IMG/VR virus record: IMGVR_UViG_3300032245_000465
Coordinates: 1-49,962 of that record
Direction: 5' to 3' (one strand)
DNA length: 49,962 nt
DNA from: a virus
Shown: in pieces, positions 27,952 through 36,643 of the stretch
Layout: every line of letters starts with the position of its first letter
Position numbering within the stretch: position 1 is the stretch's first letter
Program-made: the position numbers and the translations under genes
The notes under the pieces: model-generated
What the model was told of the DNA's origin: nothing
Databases searched by the model: none
The model's input: only the letters and a program-made list of their open reading frames with translations

Positions 27952-29178
27952 TTATACCACGCGGAGTAGCAGGGTGTCTTCGTTGATTCGTCCGTTTAGG
28001 GCAATTTCTGTAGTTTTTACAGTGTCCATAAACTTGCGTAGTTGCACCTTGCCTGCTTTCATAAACTCAGCCAGTTGTTGCTCTGGTTTACGCAGAGTTT
28101 TTTGTACGCTCTTGACAGTGTAGTTGTCAATGCTTGTGCCTTTGATAACCAGCCCAGAACTTGACATTGCCATGTACTGTCCAAGTTTTCTTGTTTTTGT
28201 GTTGTACACCCATAACTCTTGGGCACCAATCACATCCACTGGATTCACACTTACCAGTTTTAGTGTGTTATCCTGTTTAAGGTACTTGAGTTTGGCAATC
28301 AACTTTTCTTTGGTTGGGCTTTTCTTAACACGTAGCTTCTTGGTGGCTTTCTTTACACCGCGATACTGGTCAACTGCTTTTTGCAATTCATCAAACCAAG
28401 CATAAATGCGTTTGAAGTCTGTGGCTTTAAAATGTTTGTAGCCTTCTACCAATTGATCGTCTTGCTTGGCTTGTGCGGCTTCAAATTCTGCACGAGTGCT
28501 GGCAAATGCTGTTTCAATTTTACCAAGTTGTGCTTGTGGCACATTTTGTGCAACCAGGAAGTCGTAGGGCTTGAAAGCAATCCCAGCATTGATAACCACA
28601 TCATCAAAGTGTCCTTCAAGCTCGCCAATGGTAGCAGACAGCTTTTCATTCAGTCGGTCCTGGATCGTGGGTACTTTAACAGCTGGCTTTTCTTCTGCCA
28701 CTACTTCGTCCTCTGCACCTTCGTTGTAATAATCATACTTTTCACACACGTCTCGAACCATGGTTTCGAGATATGTAATAATACGTCCACGCAAAGGCAT
28801 GCCTTGACGATGGGCCATAATAAGACTGCAAGCGGTCATCGGAACCCAACGACTCTTGATTACTTTGCTGAGTTCAGTTTTGCTGATGGTAAAATCAGTT
28901 TGATCCTGGAGCCATTTGATCAGCTCGGGCTTGAGGTCTTTGTTTGTGAAGTGGTAGTTGTAGTAGTAGAAACTACGGCGCAGGTGGTGATCAAAATCTT
29001 CCTGGCTCATTGACAATGCTCGTTCAGTATCCCACACTGGCTCAGTGCCTGTGTACTTTTCATCAGCAAGATGGGCACGGCGTACCGTTACTTTCTTTTT
29101 AGCGATTTTAACGCCTGCTACAGTTTTGCCTGTATTGCCTTTTTTGGGCGCAGATTTTGCGGGTGCTTTTGTGACCAT
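27952..29178 (-). CDS. Conserved hypothetical protein with basic N-terminus (408 aa)
   Basis: Starts MVTKAPAKSAPKKGNTGKTV, with AGGAG before the ATG. The first ~35 residues are Lys/Ala/Pro-rich like a histone H1 tail, suggesting nucleic-acid binding. Residues ~60-150 are helical (DHHLRRSFYYYNYHF, SKTELSKVIKSRW). A second basic block KKATKKLRVKKSPTKEKL lies near 275-293, followed by a β-rich segment with IGAQELWVYNTKTRKLGQYM. Proteins of this layout occur in T4-like cyanophages without known role. Its perfect early promoter (29210-29238) separates it from the late neck genes around it, so an early DNA-related function is likelier than a structural one. Confidence 0.7.
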   Translation of the reverse strand: MVTKAPAKSAPKKGNTGKTVAGVKIAKKKVTVRRAHLADEKYTGTEPVWDTERALSMSQEDFDHHLRRSFYYYNYHFTNKDLKPELIKWLQDQTDFTISKTELSKVIKSRWVPMTACSLIMAHRQGMPLRGRIITYLETMVRDVCEKYDYYNEGAEDEVVAEEKPAVKVPTIQDRLNEKLSATIGELEGHFDDVVINAGIAFKPYDFLVAQNVPQAQLGKIETAFASTRAEFEAAQAKQDDQLVEGYKHFKATDFKRIYAWFDELQKAVDQYRGVKKATKKLRVKKSPTKEKLIAKLKYLKQDNTLKLVSVNPVDVIGAQELWVYNTKTRKLGQYMAMSSSGLVIKGTSIDNYTVKSVQKTLRKPEQQLAEFMKAGKVQLRKFMDTVKTTEIALNGRINEDTLLLRVV

Positions 29179-29209
29179 GCTTTGCTCCTAGGAAATTGAT
29201 TACTTTGTA

Positions 29210-29238
29210 ATTATACATAAAAACGGATAAACTGTCAA
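29210..29238 (-). promoter_or_regulatory. Early sigma70-type promoter P6 (full consensus)
   Basis: Minus-strand TTGACA (29233-29238), 17-nt spacer, TATAAT (29210-29215). It drives the 408-aa gene. The -35 box contains the TGA stop of the preceding 91-aa gene. Confidence 0.88.
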
Positions 29239-29510
29239 CCGTGTTGTAAAAGTGCTAACATGAGCCATTTTTCAAACTCGTTAATACTTTCGTTTATACT
29301 GGTTAACAGCTCCTGTTGGCGAGGGCTAGAGGCTTTACGATTACGGCGTAGTTCCACTTCCTCACTGCCTAGCTTATGCACTAGCCCTTCTATACCGCCA
29401 ATCATTCGAGCTAGATCCTTGCGGCATTGGCTAGGCGCAGAGTGCATTTGGGCACGTAAATCTGAGCTAACAGGATTCCAATCCAAAGAAGTTTGTACAC
29501 GCATTTGCAT
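29235..29510 (-). CDS. Hypothetical early protein (90-91 aa)
   Basis: Two possible ATGs lie two codons apart (29510 and 29504). The sequence is MQMRVQTSLDWNPVSSDLRA, followed by a helical, charged chain with RKDLARMIGGIEGLVHKLGS and an end INEFEKWLMLALLQHG. A plus-strand frame covers the same bases but has no start signals. Promoter P7 ends one base before the first ATG, and its expected start point coincides with the second, predicting a leaderless message. If the message instead starts upstream, AAAGGTG could act as ribosome binding site. Family unknown. Confidence 0.62.
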   Translation of the reverse strand: MQMRVQTSLDWNPVSSDLRAQMHSAPSQCRKDLARMIGGIEGLVHKLGSEEVELRRNRKASSPRQQELLTSINESINEFEKWLMLALLQHG

Positions 29511-29539
29511 ACTATAACACCTTTTGGACTTCGTGTCAA
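29511..29539 (-). promoter_or_regulatory. Early sigma70-type promoter P7
   Basis: Minus-strand TTGACA (29534-29539), 17-nt spacer, TATAGT (29511-29516), directly adjoining the ATG of the 91-aa gene. It is back to back with the plus-strand late motif of gp14. Confidence 0.8.
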
Positions 29540-29543
29540 ACTA

Positions 29544-29551
29544 GGTAAATA
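29544..29551 (+). promoter_or_regulatory. Late promoter motif GGTAAATA (gp14)
   Basis: Plus-strand T4-type late element 19 nt upstream of the gp14 ATG, with AAGGA between. Confidence 0.65.
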
Positions 29552-29570
29552 TCATAATAAGGATGCTAAA

Positions 29571-30980
29571 ATGCCACGTTTGAGCCTATGGCGCGAAAAA
29601 AAGGGTAGCGACTACAAATTTATTGATCGCCGTATTAGCGAGATGTTCACCATTGGCGGTACTGGTATTTTAGTACACAAATACCTGGGCGTTGATACCA
29701 CCGGAAATGATGGAAGTGACGCAACCAAGCCCGCTTACCAAAATCAGAGTGCCTTGAATATTCAAGACTTGCTGTTTGTGGAAAACCGCGACCGCAAATA
29801 TGACGTTGATGTTTACAAAACACGTGGTATATATCAGCGACAGGATCAAGACTTCAACCTAAGTCAATTTGGTATTTTCCTAGCTGAAGGTACGCTGTTC
29901 ATGACTTTCCACTTGAATGATATTGTGGAAATACTAGGACGCAGACTTATTGCTGGTGACGTGCTAGAACTCATGCACCTTCAAGACGATTGGGCAATTG
30001 ACGACAGTGTTCCATACGCATTAAAAAGATTCTATGTGGTAAGCGACACCAGCTTTGCCACTGAAGGATTTAGTCCCACATGGTACCCACACCTGTGGCG
30101 TGTTAAACTAAGTCCATTGGTTGACAGTCAAGAATACAAAGACATTCTTAACAAGATCTCAGCCGACAGTGATCCGTTTGGTGCCAATGCCAACGTGGCG
30201 CCATTGAGCAGTATTGTAAGTACCTACGAAAAATATCGTGATATAAATGAAGCTGTTATTGCTCAAGCAGAAATTGAACTGCCCAAGAGTGGATACAATA
30301 CTGCAAACCTATACACGGTCAGTAGCGATGTTACTAACAAAAAACTTAGACCTACCAAGAACAATCTCAGTGGAAATATTTCTGTTGATGGTAGCATTGT
30401 TGTTCAATTCATTGTTACCGCAGACGCAAATAATTCCAACAGGATTTCTGTTGCCAACGCATTGCCTGCTATACCTGGAGGTACTATCACTGGAGGCAAT
30501 ATTTTTGCCAATGCCAATGTAACAGTAGGTCGTGCAATTGGTGGGCGTGGATTGCTTTTAAGTTCCAATGTTACCATTGCCAATGCCACAGTGTTGACCA
30601 TGGTGTCAAAACAAGTGACCAGCGTAGACAGCGCAAAGTTTGCCCCAAAAACCAAAGTTGGCGGTTATCTAAGCGGGGATGGCACTGCTCCCAATGGGCT
30701 GTCTGTAGGCACAGGAGTGGCGTTTCCGGCTGCATCTATTGCAGGGGATTACTTCTTGCGTTTGGATTACATGCCAAACAGATTGTTTCGATTCAATGGT
30801 ACTCGTTGGGTCAAGATTGAAGACAACGTTCGCTCCAACCTTACACCTGGTAGCCAAGACAACCTCACCTTACGCAGTAGTTTTATCAATGACAATGCTA
30901 CATTCACTGACAGTCAAGGTGAAGTGCATCCAGAAAGACAAAGCCTTAGCAAGGCACTTAAACCAAAGGCAGATAACTAA
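29571..30980 (+). CDS. 14: Neck protein gp14, enlarged
   Basis: A 469-aa protein (T4 gp14 is 256 aa) from MPRLSLWREKKGSDYKFIDR, with AAGGA upstream. The N-terminal ~235 residues match T4-like gp14: RRISEMFTIGGTGILVHKYL, QDLLFVENRDRKYD, QDFNLSQFGIFLAEG and TWYPHLWRVKLSPLVDSQEY. Residues ~270-440 are a β-rich, Asn/Val/Gly insertion like fibre proteins, including YFLRLDYMPNRLFRFNGTRW. It forms the neck collar with gp13. Its stop overlaps the gp15 start (TAATG). Confidence 0.82.
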   Translation: MPRLSLWREKKGSDYKFIDRRISEMFTIGGTGILVHKYLGVDTTGNDGSDATKPAYQNQSALNIQDLLFVENRDRKYDVDVYKTRGIYQRQDQDFNLSQFGIFLAEGTLFMTFHLNDIVEILGRRLIAGDVLELMHLQDDWAIDDSVPYALKRFYVVSDTSFATEGFSPTWYPHLWRVKLSPLVDSQEYKDILNKISADSDPFGANANVAPLSSIVSTYEKYRDINEAVIAQAEIELPKSGYNTANLYTVSSDVTNKKLRPTKNNLSGNISVDGSIVVQFIVTADANNSNRISVANALPAIPGGTITGGNIFANANVTVGRAIGGRGLLLSSNVTIANATVLTMVSKQVTSVDSAKFAPKTKVGGYLSGDGTAPNGLSVGTGVAFPAASIAGDYFLRLDYMPNRLFRFNGTRWVKIEDNVRSNLTPGSQDNLTLRSSFINDNATFTDSQGEVHPERQSLSKALKPKADN

Positions 30981-32374
30981 TGGCTGTTCAATTTTTTTAC
31001 GATCAACAAATACGCAGATTCCTGCTACAGTTTATTCGCATGGTTTCAAACTTTCAAGTAGAGTTTGGTAATCAAGCATTACAGGTTGTACCGGTGTTCT
31101 ACGGAGACCAAAGTCGTCAAGCCGCACAGTTAATCCGCCAAGGCAGCGAAAACACCATGAGTACAGTGCCAGCAATGGCTGTGTATATCAGTGCATTGGC
31201 ATATGATCGCGATCGTGTGCAAGAACCTTTTCATATTAGTAAAATGAGTATTCGTACACGTCTAGTAGATCCAGACACTGGTATGGTAACCAGTGAGCAA
31301 GGCGATTCCTTTAGTGTTGAGCGTTTGATGCCTGTGCCTTATAGACTTACATTGAAGTTGGATATATGGACCAGCAACACTGAACAAAAGCTACAGTTAG
31401 TAGAACAATTGGCCACATTGTTTAATCCTAGTTTGGAAATTCAAAGCACCGACAACTATATTGACTGGACCAGTTTGAGTGCTGTGCTGTTAACAGATAT
31501 CAACTGGGACAGCAGAACTGTGCCAACAGGAGCAGATGAAGCAATCAGCATTGCCACAATGACGTTTGAACTTCCAATTTGGATTAGCCCGCCTGCCAAG
31601 GTCAAGAAGCTAGGTGTAATTGAAAAAGTTATTCAAAACATTTTTGATCCAAATGGCATGCTCAACGAAGACATCTTTAGTAACCCACAAAACATACTGT
31701 TCCGTAAAAAGTTTAACATCATGGGCTATGGCATAGTGTTGGTAGGCAACATATTAAAGTTAATCAGGTCTGACGAAATTCGTCCTGATGTTAACGAAAT
31801 CAGCCTTGTTGAGCTATCAGTGGATCTGCGTCATGAATGGGAGCCATTGATTGACACCTACGGACGCATGACCAATGGTATTGCTGAAATACGACTAGAG
31901 CGGCCAGATGGTAACGAAATCATTGGTACCATTGCAAAGCATCCTACAGATCCCACAGCCATGCTGTTTCAACCGTACACTGATACGTTGCCAGGCAACT
32001 CACTAAATCCTATCAATGCAATTATTGATCCTAGAAAAATCAATGTTGACCAATGGTTAATTGACAAAAACACTGGCAACTACAAAGCACAACCTGGTAC
32101 ACGTTTTCTTATCGTAGGCGACATCAATGAGATACATAATACTGAGTGGGCAGATGCTTGGAAGCCAAATGGTCAGAAATTTGCGGCTCGCACAAACGAT
32201 ATAATTGAATTTGATGGTACCAAATGGAACGTGGTGTTTGACAGCCAGAATACCATTGATGAAAATTATATTACCAACTTAATCACTGGTATACAGTACT
32301 ACTGGGATGGTGAGAGTTGGTTGAAGAGTTACGAAGGTGTATATCGAGAAGGTCAATGGAGACTAATACTATAA
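30980..32374 (+). CDS. 15: Tail completion/sheath terminator protein gp15, C-terminally extended
   Basis: A 464-aa protein (T4 gp15 is 272 aa). MAVQFFYDQQIRRFLLQFIR, LQVVPVFYGDQSRQAAQLIR and the PYRLTLKLDIWTSNTEQKLQ ... LATLFNPSLEI segments match T4-like gp15, which caps the tail by binding the last sheath and tube rings and joins it to the neck. Residues ~300-464 are an extension. They contain FDGTKWNVVFD and YYWDGESWLKSYEG, short Trp modules similar to those in the sheath, gp14 and fibres. Translation is coupled to gp14. Confidence 0.82.
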   Translation: MAVQFFYDQQIRRFLLQFIRMVSNFQVEFGNQALQVVPVFYGDQSRQAAQLIRQGSENTMSTVPAMAVYISALAYDRDRVQEPFHISKMSIRTRLVDPDTGMVTSEQGDSFSVERLMPVPYRLTLKLDIWTSNTEQKLQLVEQLATLFNPSLEIQSTDNYIDWTSLSAVLLTDINWDSRTVPTGADEAISIATMTFELPIWISPPAKVKKLGVIEKVIQNIFDPNGMLNEDIFSNPQNILFRKKFNIMGYGIVLVGNILKLIRSDEIRPDVNEISLVELSVDLRHEWEPLIDTYGRMTNGIAEIRLERPDGNEIIGTIAKHPTDPTAMLFQPYTDTLPGNSLNPINAIIDPRKINVDQWLIDKNTGNYKAQPGTRFLIVGDINEIHNTEWADAWKPNGQKFAARTNDIIEFDGTKWNVVFDSQNTIDENYITNLITGIQYYWDGESWLKSYEGVYREGQWRLIL

Positions 32375-32787
32375 CTGGATGCGGTGCGTTAATCTACAGC
32401 AAGAGCACACATAGATATCTATTTTTGTTGCGTACACAAAAAAAGTTCAAAGGATCATGGGGTCTTGTTGGCGGAGGTATTGAAGCCGGTGAAACTGTAA
32501 GAGATGCACTGGTACGTGAGACTCAAGAAGAAATTGAGTTTGACATTGCCAATCAAAAAATTATCCCTCTAGAACAATTTACCAGCGACGACCATCGTTT
32601 TACCTATCACACGTTTCTAATCATAGTTGACAATGAGTTTGTGCCAATTCTCAACCACGAACACAAAGGCTATTGCTGGGTACACTTGAACGACTACCCA
32701 AGACCGTTACATCCAGGTGTGTGGCGTACATTTAAATTTGAATCAGTTGTTCAGAAAATCAAAACAGTTGAAGAACTGTTAACCTAG
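32356..32787 (+). CDS. NUDIX hydrolase
   Basis: A 143-aa protein from METNTITGCGALIY. AAGG lies five nt upstream, inside gp15, and the genes overlap by 19 nt. The NUDIX box runs from GGIEAGETVRDALVRETQEE (residues 40-59) with the following IEF: it fits Gx5Ex7RExxEE, with Glu in place of the last Gly. These enzymes hydrolyse nucleoside diphosphates linked to another moiety. The substrate here cannot be told. In T4, NudE acts on dinucleoside polyphosphates and related compounds. Late co-expression with gp14-gp15 is unusual for a nucleotide enzyme. The 3' end overlaps the convergent next gene by 9 nt. Confidence 0.88.
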   Translation: METNTITGCGALIYSKSTHRYLFLLRTQKKFKGSWGLVGGGIEAGETVRDALVRETQEEIEFDIANQKIIPLEQFTSDDHRFTYHTFLIIVDNEFVPILNHEHKGYCWVHLNDYPRPLHPGVWRTFKFESVVQKIKTVEELLT

Positions 32788-33519
32788 GTCTGTTCTTACT
32801 ACAAATTCTTGGAACGTGATTTGACTGTAATTTAATAGTCCCTTAAACTCTTCCGGGCCACGATAATTTGGAGTAGGACACACTCTTATAAATTGTACGT
32901 CATCATAGGTTATCATTACTTGATGCAATGCTTTAACCCACGGAACATCACTGTAAGGTGTGGTACGAGTTGAATAACAAGCAGTGTCTGCAAAAACATT
33001 GTTGGTCATTGCGCCATCATGTGCAAAGTCAAACCCAAGCAAGTAGATTTCTTTGTGCCCATCAAAGCAAGCCAAGTACGTTGCTAGTGCGCCTGCATTA
33101 TAAGTAGGGTTCTGCGGAATTAGATAAAACTTTCCAGGGTATTGTGTAATGTGCTGTGCATTGGTATACACAATATGATCGTTGCAGTATCCGCTATCTG
33201 CAATTTCTTTAACCATTTCATCGCCGGCAGCAATCAAGAATGTTGGACTTAATTCTCTATAGAGTGCATTGCATCCATACATCTGTAGTGCCTTGGAGCC
33301 AAACAACCCAGCACGACTGTTTGACAGAACGTGAATAGGAAACCCTGCCCGACTATCACCATTGCCAACAATCACTGCGCGATTGGAGGTTTGATTGTTA
33401 ATTACTCCAAGCGGCACGTGTTCTTTGGTAGTTTCCCACTTGCCGCTGGTCCAGGACATTTCGGTGGTAATGTCTTCACCTGTGTACTCGTTGCGATATA
33501 GTTTTTTAATTCGTTGCAT
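32779..33519 (-). CDS. Rossmann-like glycosyltransferase/DUF115-type protein (246 aa)
   Basis: Starts MQRIKKLYRNEYTGEDITTE, chosen because a late motif ends 4 nt before it. NRAVIVGNGDSRAG (near 58-71) is a glycine-rich strand-loop-helix. QMYGCNALYRELSPTFLIAA and the IYLLGFDFAHDG segment (near 155-170) resemble Rossmann sugar-transfer proteins of the DUF115/sialyltransferase-like group found in phages and bacterial surface loci. It could modify a virion or host glycan; that is inference. It sits next to the adhesin locus. Confidence 0.55.
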   Translation of the reverse strand: MQRIKKLYRNEYTGEDITTEMSWTSGKWETTKEHVPLGVINNQTSNRAVIVGNGDSRAGFPIHVLSNSRAGLFGSKALQMYGCNALYRELSPTFLIAAGDEMVKEIADSGYCNDHIVYTNAQHITQYPGKFYLIPQNPTYNAGALATYLACFDGHKEIYLLGFDFAHDGAMTNNVFADTACYSTRTTPYSDVPWVKALHQVMITYDDVQFIRVCPTPNYRGPEEFKGLLNYSQITFQEFVVRTDLG

Positions 33520-33523
33520 GATT

Positions 33524-33531
33524 GTATTTAC
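33524..33531 (-). promoter_or_regulatory. Late promoter motif GTAAATAC
   Basis: Four nt upstream of the ATG at 33519; it would produce a leaderless or nearly leaderless message. Confidence 0.55.
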
Positions 33532-33535
33532 CTTG

Positions 33536-33745
33536 TTAGAACCCAAAAACCACACTCATTGAGTCTGCGTAACTCTTGGGTATTGCTGAATTTGCTTGAT
33601 AGGAAACATTTGCTAGTGTAACATCTCCTGCCACTGATATACTACCAGTTCGTCGTATCCATGCGTTTTTTGCAGTAACGTATTGGTACGTGATACCGTT
33701 TACTGTAGTAAGTTGCCCACTAGTTGGTGATGATGGAAATGACAT
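33536..33745 (-). CDS. Small fibre-locus protein with KSYxDxMxVVFG tag (69 aa)
   Basis: Starts MSFPSSPTSGQLTTVNGITY, with AAGGATA upstream. It is β-rich and Gly/Thr/Ser-rich. YQYVTAKNAWIRRTG resembles the Trp modules of the fibres. The last 15 residues, IPKSYADSMSVVFGF, are nearly identical to the end of the 67-aa protein at 43041-43244. It is probably a small virion protein that docks through this tail. It is read from the transcript of the preceding 927-aa fibre gene. Confidence 0.68.
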   Translation of the reverse strand: MSFPSSPTSGQLTTVNGITYQYVTAKNAWIRRTGSISVAGDVTLANVSYQANSAIPKSYADSMSVVFGF

Positions 33746-33755
33746 TTGTTTATCC

Positions 33756-36539
33756 TTATGCGCCGCGCACCATTGCGCCGTTGAACCAGGTGATAGCAGG
33801 GTTGTTTACTGCTGTAACAGTCATTGATGATCCTGAAGTTTGTTGCACTTTGATTTCAAAATAATCAGTGGTTCCATTAGCGTACACTAATGCGCTGACC
33901 TGCATGGCAAAGAAGTTGGTGGCAATACTTGTGCCTTGTTGGTTTGTACCGCGCTTGTGTTCACTGGTGTTTTTGTAAAGCACAATCATTATTTCGCCTG
34001 TGCCACTGGAACCATCTAGTCGAACTTCTGCATTCAATTGATAGTAGCCTTCCACATTGGGAGTAAAGCGCGAACTGGCAAAGCATCCATCAGTGTCAAA
34101 ATCTTCCACCTGGAATAGAACTTTTTGTTGGCTACCTGACGTTATGGTTTGGAGCGTGGCATCAGCATAGGCACTGAAGGCAGGACCGTTTACTGCTTTC
34201 TTGCCACTGACGGATATTGAACCAGACACACTAAATGCACCAGTGTCAGATAAACTGAGTAGTGTTGTGGTATAGGCACTGTTGATAACTTCTATGCCAC
34301 CAACGCTGTTCAAGCGGATTGTCTTGTTTGGGTTAGTAGCACCACTGGTGGTATTAGTAGCCTTCAGGAAGTCAAACCAGCCTGTGCCACCTTGTGTGTC
34401 TTTGCCTGTGAGCTGTATTGCGGCACCAGTTGCGGTAGCTGGTGTATAAGTTCCGCTGATGTATCCATTGGTAACCAACAGGTTGCCAGTGAGCAATGTT
34501 AAATTACCACTGGTGCTTAATTGCATTTGATTACTGCCATTGGTATAGAAACTCAATGGCAAGTATGTGCCAGAACCGTTGATTCCAGATACCAGTTGTA
34601 CATCTGTTGTGCCGTTTGTGGCAATTAGAATCTTGCTTGCATTAGTTGGGTCGCTGTTGTTTGCCGCTTGCCAACTTGCGGCTTGACTTGACCCGCTTGG
34701 GACAGCATAGATACCAGTGCTAGAATTGTTTGTAACTGTTTGGAATAGTGTACGCTGTAACAAGGTTGCATTGGTAAAGTCGCCGACAAACTTGTTTCGT
34801 GTTCCAGTTAAGGTAATATTTCCAGCCTGTAGGTTGCCTGTGTATGCAGGTGCCCATACGTTTGTGTTGTAAGCATTGACCTGTGTGTTGCCAAATGCGC
34901 TGGCAGGAAAATCTGCAAACCACGCATTGCCCAAGAAGTACTGTGCAGTTACGTTGCCAGTGAATGTGCCGCTGGTACTACCAACCACATTGCCTATTAG
35001 GTTACCGGTGAACACACCTGTGTTGGTAGCATTTACTGTTGAGGTTGTGATATCAACCCAGAAACCGTTTGCGCCATCACTAGGTGTCCACTCAAACACA
35101 ATGTCTGTGGTAGTATCGTACCATTGGTCACCATAGTTTGCACCTGCAGGCGGTGTTGCTTGTGTATAATAGTTAATACCTGATCTATACACAGCACTGT
35201 TGCCACTCCATTGGATGCCAGTGGTTAGAATATTTTTGTTGATGGTAAACCCATCGGCTGATGCAGTGTACACAATACTTGCGCCAGCACCATCCACTGT
35301 GAGTCCAGCGCCGTCGGCAGCGGCTGCATTGATAGATCCTTTTGCTACTGTGATATTTAGATCTTCAACATCCAGTGTGTTGGTATTCAGCGTGGTAGTT
35401 GATCCACCTACATATAAATTACCTGCGATTGACAAGTCCAACCCAACCACTGCATTAGCACCAATGTATACATTTCCAGCAATGCCTGCGCCGCCGGCAA
35501 CTCGTAGTGCTCCAGTGGTTGTACTTGTGCTTGGCGTTGACGAAGTTGTAACAATGTCGCCACCAGTGTTGTTAATAGTTCCGGCCGCACCTTGTGGACC
35601 AAAATTATTGATATATCCTGTAGGAGTTCCAGTTCCCAGTGTTCTACGTTCATAGGTAACTATAACAGATGCACTGTCACCTACTGCCCAAAGTTGCACA
35701 GCACCCGCAGTAACATTAGCAACAAAGGCAGCTACGGGATATGCACCGCCACTGCCAGACACTTTGGTCTCATACAGATACACATTGGTGCCATCAGTTA
35801 CACTTTCAATCTTGGATAACTTTACTCTGTTGTTTACTGTGTCGCGCACTGCGGCTGTCCAGTTTACAGATGTATTTCCAGCAACTAGTACACTGTCAAC
35901 TAGTGTGTTGGCTGTGGTAACTTTCAAGTTACCTAGATAAACTGTGGGGTTGATATTTCCTGTTAAGGAAAATAATTGTGAGTTTGCACTCCAACGAATA
36001 GTACTGGCATAGATAGTGTTGGCAATCAAATTGCCAGTTGACACCACATTAGCTGTTGCTACTACACTGCTATTGGCTGCGATAGTGATACCACTAGCAC
36101 CTGCTAGCTGGCCACTGCTGTTGTATTGTAGTTGTGTGTTTGTTCCAGCTGCCGAGCTTTGAGCATCCAGGAAAGTTAATCCTGTGGTTCCTAGTACAAT
36201 AGGATCTGGTGTGGTTAATCTCCAGGTATGCCCACCATATGTGCCTTCACCAATTGCTGTTTGCATACCAGCAGTGATTCTGGTATTGTCATTTGCGTCC
36301 AGCGCACGAGTCCATGTACCATTGGATCCTGTGCCTAATGTGCTTACATAGTAGATACCGTTTTGACTACTGGTGTTTTGTCCTGCTACTAGAACCCTAT
36401 CACCTGCTGCCAGGGTCACACCGTCATAGGTTGATGGTGCGCTGCCGGCAAGTGTGATATTTGTGGTTGTAACTATGCGGCAACTAGATTTAAAATCTGT
36501 ATCAACAATGTTACTATAACGCGGTCTTGTAAGAGCCAT
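33756..36539 (-). CDS. Tail fibre/adhesin with C1q-like C-terminal domain (927 aa)
   Basis: Starts MALTRPRYSNIVDTDFKSSC. The first ~130 residues (VLVAGQNTSSQNGIYYVS, NTRITAGMQTAIGEGTYGG) are a module seen at the start of many phage fibre-like proteins. Middle: β-repeats such as GALRVAGGAGIAGNVYIG and TTTLNTNTLDVEDLNITVAK, typical of T4-like cyanophage fibres. The C-terminal ~140 residues (PAFSAYADATLQTI, FTPNVEGYYQLNAEVRLDG, NNPAITWFNGAMVRG) have the C1q/TNF-like jelly-roll pattern, a likely trimeric receptor-binding head. A late motif lies upstream. Confidence 0.8.
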   Translation of the reverse strand: MALTRPRYSNIVDTDFKSSCRIVTTTNITLAGSAPSTYDGVTLAAGDRVLVAGQNTSSQNGIYYVSTLGTGSNGTWTRALDANDNTRITAGMQTAIGEGTYGGHTWRLTTPDPIVLGTTGLTFLDAQSSAAGTNTQLQYNSSGQLAGASGITIAANSSVVATANVVSTGNLIANTIYASTIRWSANSQLFSLTGNINPTVYLGNLKVTTANTLVDSVLVAGNTSVNWTAAVRDTVNNRVKLSKIESVTDGTNVYLYETKVSGSGGAYPVAAFVANVTAGAVQLWAVGDSASVIVTYERRTLGTGTPTGYINNFGPQGAAGTINNTGGDIVTTSSTPSTSTTTGALRVAGGAGIAGNVYIGANAVVGLDLSIAGNLYVGGSTTTLNTNTLDVEDLNITVAKGSINAAAADGAGLTVDGAGASIVYTASADGFTINKNILTTGIQWSGNSAVYRSGINYYTQATPPAGANYGDQWYDTTTDIVFEWTPSDGANGFWVDITTSTVNATNTGVFTGNLIGNVVGSTSGTFTGNVTAQYFLGNAWFADFPASAFGNTQVNAYNTNVWAPAYTGNLQAGNITLTGTRNKFVGDFTNATLLQRTLFQTVTNNSSTGIYAVPSGSSQAASWQAANNSDPTNASKILIATNGTTDVQLVSGINGSGTYLPLSFYTNGSNQMQLSTSGNLTLLTGNLLVTNGYISGTYTPATATGAAIQLTGKDTQGGTGWFDFLKATNTTSGATNPNKTIRLNSVGGIEVINSAYTTTLLSLSDTGAFSVSGSISVSGKKAVNGPAFSAYADATLQTITSGSQQKVLFQVEDFDTDGCFASSRFTPNVEGYYQLNAEVRLDGSSGTGEIMIVLYKNTSEHKRGTNQQGTSIATNFFAMQVSALVYANGTTDYFEIKVQQTSGSSMTVTAVNNPAITWFNGAMVRGA

Positions 36540-36561
36540 TTCAGAATTCCAGAACTTTTAG

Positions 36562-36569
36562 TATTTATG
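36562..36569 (-). promoter_or_regulatory. Late promoter motif CATAAATA
   Basis: T4-type late element 22 nt upstream of the ATG at 36539, just after the terminator at 36595-36625. Confidence 0.7.
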
Positions 36570-36594
36570 GACTTGTTGCATTTAGAACAAGTGC

Positions 36595-36625
36595 ATAACA
36601 AAACAGGGACACAAGGTCCCTGTTT
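36595..36625 (-). terminator. Rho-independent terminator after the 2119-aa gene
   Basis: Stem AAACAGGGAC/GTCCCTGTTT (10 bp) with loop ACAAG. On the minus strand it runs into TTTTGTT. It separates two adhesin transcripts. Confidence 0.78.
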
Positions 36626-36643
36626 GTTGAATCCATTTCTGGA

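Noticed and set aside
29260-29517. Plus-strand 85-codon frame
   Set aside because: Antisense to the 91-aa gene, which has a consensus promoter and a usable ribosome site; the plus frame has neither.
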